Shown: positions 4,380 through 5,388 of the stretch, in pieces
How positions within the stretch are numbered: the first letter of the stretch is position 1
How the letters are laid out: every line of letters starts with the position of its first letter
Assembly (NCBI GenBank): GCA_019348575.1
Contig: JAHWJE010000144.1
Span: forward strand, 1-5,388
Source: Actinomycetota bacterium
GTDB taxonomy: Bacteria; Actinomycetota; Thermoleophilia; Solirubrobacterales; Solirubrobacteraceae
DNA: 5,388 nucleotides
Direction of reading: 5' to 3'
Program-made: the position numbers and the translations under genes
The notes under the pieces: model-generated
Told to the model about the DNA's origin: nothing
Database searches by the model: none
The model's input: the letters and a program-made list of their open reading frames with translations, nothing else

Positions 4380-5388
4380 GTGACGGAGCCGCTGCAGCGC
4401 ACGACCGTCCTCGTCCTGAGCGTCGACGAGGCGCATCTGCTCGAGCATTCGCTGCCGGCCGCGGCGGCGCAGCCGGGCGCGGAGGTCGTCGTGATCGACA
4501 ACGCGTCGTCGGATGCGACGCGGTCGGTCGCCGAGGCCCACGGTGCGCGCGTGCTCGGCCTGCGCGAGCGCGTGTCGTACGCCGCGGCGATCAACGCGGG
4601 CATCGTCGCGACGGAGGGCGAGGCCGTGCTCCTGCTGAACGCCGACTGCGTGCTCGACGCCGGCTTTCTCGCGGCCGCGCGGCCGCGGCTGTCGCAGCGG
4701 CAGGTCGGCTCGGTCGCGCCGCGGCTCGTGCGCGCGACCGGGATGCGGGCCGGGGACCGGCTGGAGCGGCTCGACGCGGTCGGCATGGTGATCGACCGCC
4801 GCCGCAAGAACACGCTGGTCGGCCACGACGAGCCGGCGACGGGATACCTGGAGGCGTCGGAGGTCTTCGGTGGCGACGGCGCCTGCGTGCTCTACCGGCG
4901 CGAGGTGCTCGAGGCCTGCGCCGTCGGGGGCGAGGTGTTCGACGAGCTCCTCGAGCTGTGGGCCTCCGACGTGGACCTCGCCTGGCGCGCGCGGCTGCTG
5001 GGCTGGCGCTGCATCTACGAGCCGCGCGCGGTGGCATGGCACATGCGCTTCTACTCGCCGACGACGCGCGACGGGCTGCCCGAGGCGCACCGCCGGCTGC
5101 AGTTTCGCAACCGGCTGCTGATGATGGCCAAGAACGACTCGTGGGCCGACGTGCGCGGCGACCTGCACGTACACACCAACTACTCCGACGGCCGGGGCAC
5201 CATCGAGAGCATGGCCGAGGCCGCCATCGCTCTGGGCTACGAGTACCTGGTCTTCTGCGACCACTCCCAGAGCCTGAAAGTAGCCAACGGCCTCTCCCCC
5301 GCCCGTCTAAAGGAGAAGCTGGAGGCCGTGCGGCAGGCCGTGGTGGCGAAGAACAAGCTGTGGTTCGACTACTGGCGGCCGATGAACT
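4380..5388 (+). CDS. GT2-family glycosyltransferase, running into foreign sequence at its 3' end
   Basis: The frame is open from GTG 4380 to the window edge (336 codons), but only about the first 257 residues read as GT2. This GT-A fold enzyme shows TVLVLSVDEAHLL, the nucleotide-binding VVVIDNASSDATRSV (36-50), SYAAAINAGI, the metal-binding DXD-like LLLNADCVLDAGFL (84-97), FGGDGACVLYRREVL, the catalytic-region SDVDLAWRARLLGW (D197, D199), and AWHMRFYSPTTR followed by RLQFRNRLLMMAKNDSWADV. The sequence resembles rhamnosyltransferase-like GT2 enzymes of polysaccharide loci. GTG 4380 is the first start after an in-frame stop, with only a weak GGCGG upstream. From codon 258 the peptide turns into a PHP-domain segment and then into something else (see separate entries). 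The natural C-terminus of this GT2 is therefore missing. The GT2 call is firm; the 5388 end is not a gene boundary. Confidence 0.88.
   Translation, partial: MTEPLQRTTVLVLSVDEAHLLEHSLPAAAAQPGAEVVVIDNASSDATRSVAEAHGARVLGLRERVSYAAAINAGIVATEGEAVLLLNADCVLDAGFLAAARPRLSQRQVGSVAPRLVRATGMRAGDRLERLDAVGMVIDRRRKNTLVGHDEPATGYLEASEVFGGDGACVLYRREVLEACAVGGEVFDELLELWASDVDLAWRARLLGWRCIYEPRAVAWHMRFYSPTTRDGLPEAHRRLQFRNRLLMMAKNDSWADVRGDLHVHTNYSDGRGTIESMAEAAIALGYEYLVFCDHSQSLKVANGLSPARLKEKLEAVRQAVVAKNKLWFDYWRPMN
5151..5327 (+). other. PolX-type PHP domain fragment joined in frame to the GT2 gene
   Basis: Codons 258-316 of the open frame read RGDLHVHTNYSDGRGTIESM, then a helix and GYEYLVFCDHSQSLKVANGL followed by SPARLKEKLEAV. 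This is the start of the PHP phosphoesterase domain found at the C-terminus of bacterial X-family DNA polymerases: metal ligands HVH (263, 265), D270, and the DHSQSLKVANGLS block (294 onward). Only about 59 residues are present of the more than 200 that such a domain needs, with no polymerase part. Serine codons change from nearly all TCG upstream to TCC/AGC here, and GTA, CTA, AAA and CGT appear, absent from the GT2 part. This points to a piece from another gene, probably another genome. Confidence 0.8.
5328..5388 (+). other. Third unrelated coding fragment at the window end
   Basis: The last twenty codons read VRQAVVAKNKLWFDYWRPMN. They do not continue a PHP domain, where a GIEVDI-type strand would be expected. 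The KNKLWFDYWRPMN wording reminds me of the C-terminal part of SGNH/GDSL-type hydrolases from planctomycete-like bacteria (KN..WFDYWRP-N). This is recalled from memory on a short stretch and is tentative. The junction lies around GTGCGGCAGGCCGTG. Confidence 0.4.

Noticed and set aside
4354..4383. Nine-codon open frame (GTG to TGA) between the GT4 and GT2 genes
   Set aside because: It overlaps both neighbours' stop and start, has no ribosome binding site of its own and no distinctive peptide, and such short frames are frequent by chance.
3305..4813. 502-codon minus-strand open frame opposite the GT4 and GT2 genes
   Set aside because: It is rich in R, A, S, D and H with no recognisable motif, and the plus strand has two genes with full sets of family motifs. 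It is a shadow of GC-rich coding sequence.
4101..5264. 387-codon minus-strand open frame opposite the GT4 end and the GT2 gene
   Set aside because: It has no family motif, is of shadow composition, and crosses the chimeric junction at 5151.
4380..5388. A genuine new GT2-PHP fusion enzyme
   Set aside because: The PHP part stops after about 59 residues, before most of its metal-binding residues, and gives way to a third family; codon use also shifts. A chimeric sequence end explains this better.
1..5388. tRNA, rRNA, CRISPR array or transposase gene
   Set aside because: Reading both strands I found no regularly spaced direct repeats, no tRNA-like cloverleaf, no rRNA sequence and no transposase or integrase motifs.

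Overview
This is a very GC-rich bacterial window. Codons mostly end in G or C, three or four of the genes start with GTG, and neighbouring genes are packed or overlap. The response regulator closely resembles the actinobacterial MprA type. The best guess is an actinomycete, possibly of the Thermoleophilia/Solirubrobacterales type; this is inferred from gene style, not from a marker gene.

Layout: (1) Positions 1-970, minus strand, carry a two-component system. It consists of an OmpR/PhoB-type response regulator followed, with a 4-bp ATGA overlap, by a sensor histidine kinase cut off by the window edge. (2) Positions 1049-1600, plus strand, encode a short Suppressor-of-fused (SUFU) domain protein, divergent from the regulator. 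(3) Positions 1632-2402, minus strand, encode a WecG/TagA/CpsF-type (GT26) glycosyltransferase, convergent with the SUFU gene. (4) Positions 2403-2647 have no gene. They are filled mainly by a 170-bp imperfect palindrome (2483-2652) whose outer end recurs as an exact 21-bp inverted copy at 1597-1617. (5) Positions 2648-3295, minus strand, encode a class I SAM-dependent methyltransferase. (6) Positions 3329-4357, plus strand, encode a GT4 glycosyltransferase, divergent from the methyltransferase. (7) From 4380, plus strand, a GT2 glycosyltransferase follows and stays open to the window end.

The three glycosyltransferases and the methyltransferase look like part of a surface or extracellular polysaccharide locus: GT26, GT4 and GT2 enzymes to build a lipid-linked glycan and a methyltransferase that may decorate it. 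The two-component system and SUFU protein lie at the edge of this locus, and nothing in the sequence ties them to it.

Two things stand out. First, the palindrome and its 21-bp partner copy flank the GT26 gene as inverted repeats, and both copies begin at the TAG stop codon of the adjacent gene. This suggests a MITE- or REP-like dispersed element, or a repeat-bounded cassette. Second, the last ~240 bases do not belong to the GT2 gene. At about 5151 the reading frame passes without a break into the start of a PolX-type PHP domain, and at about 5328 into a third, unrelated protein fragment, with a shift in codon use. This looks like a chimeric contig end (or, less likely, a real recombination), not a new fusion enzyme. 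I see no complete new defence or biosynthetic system here.
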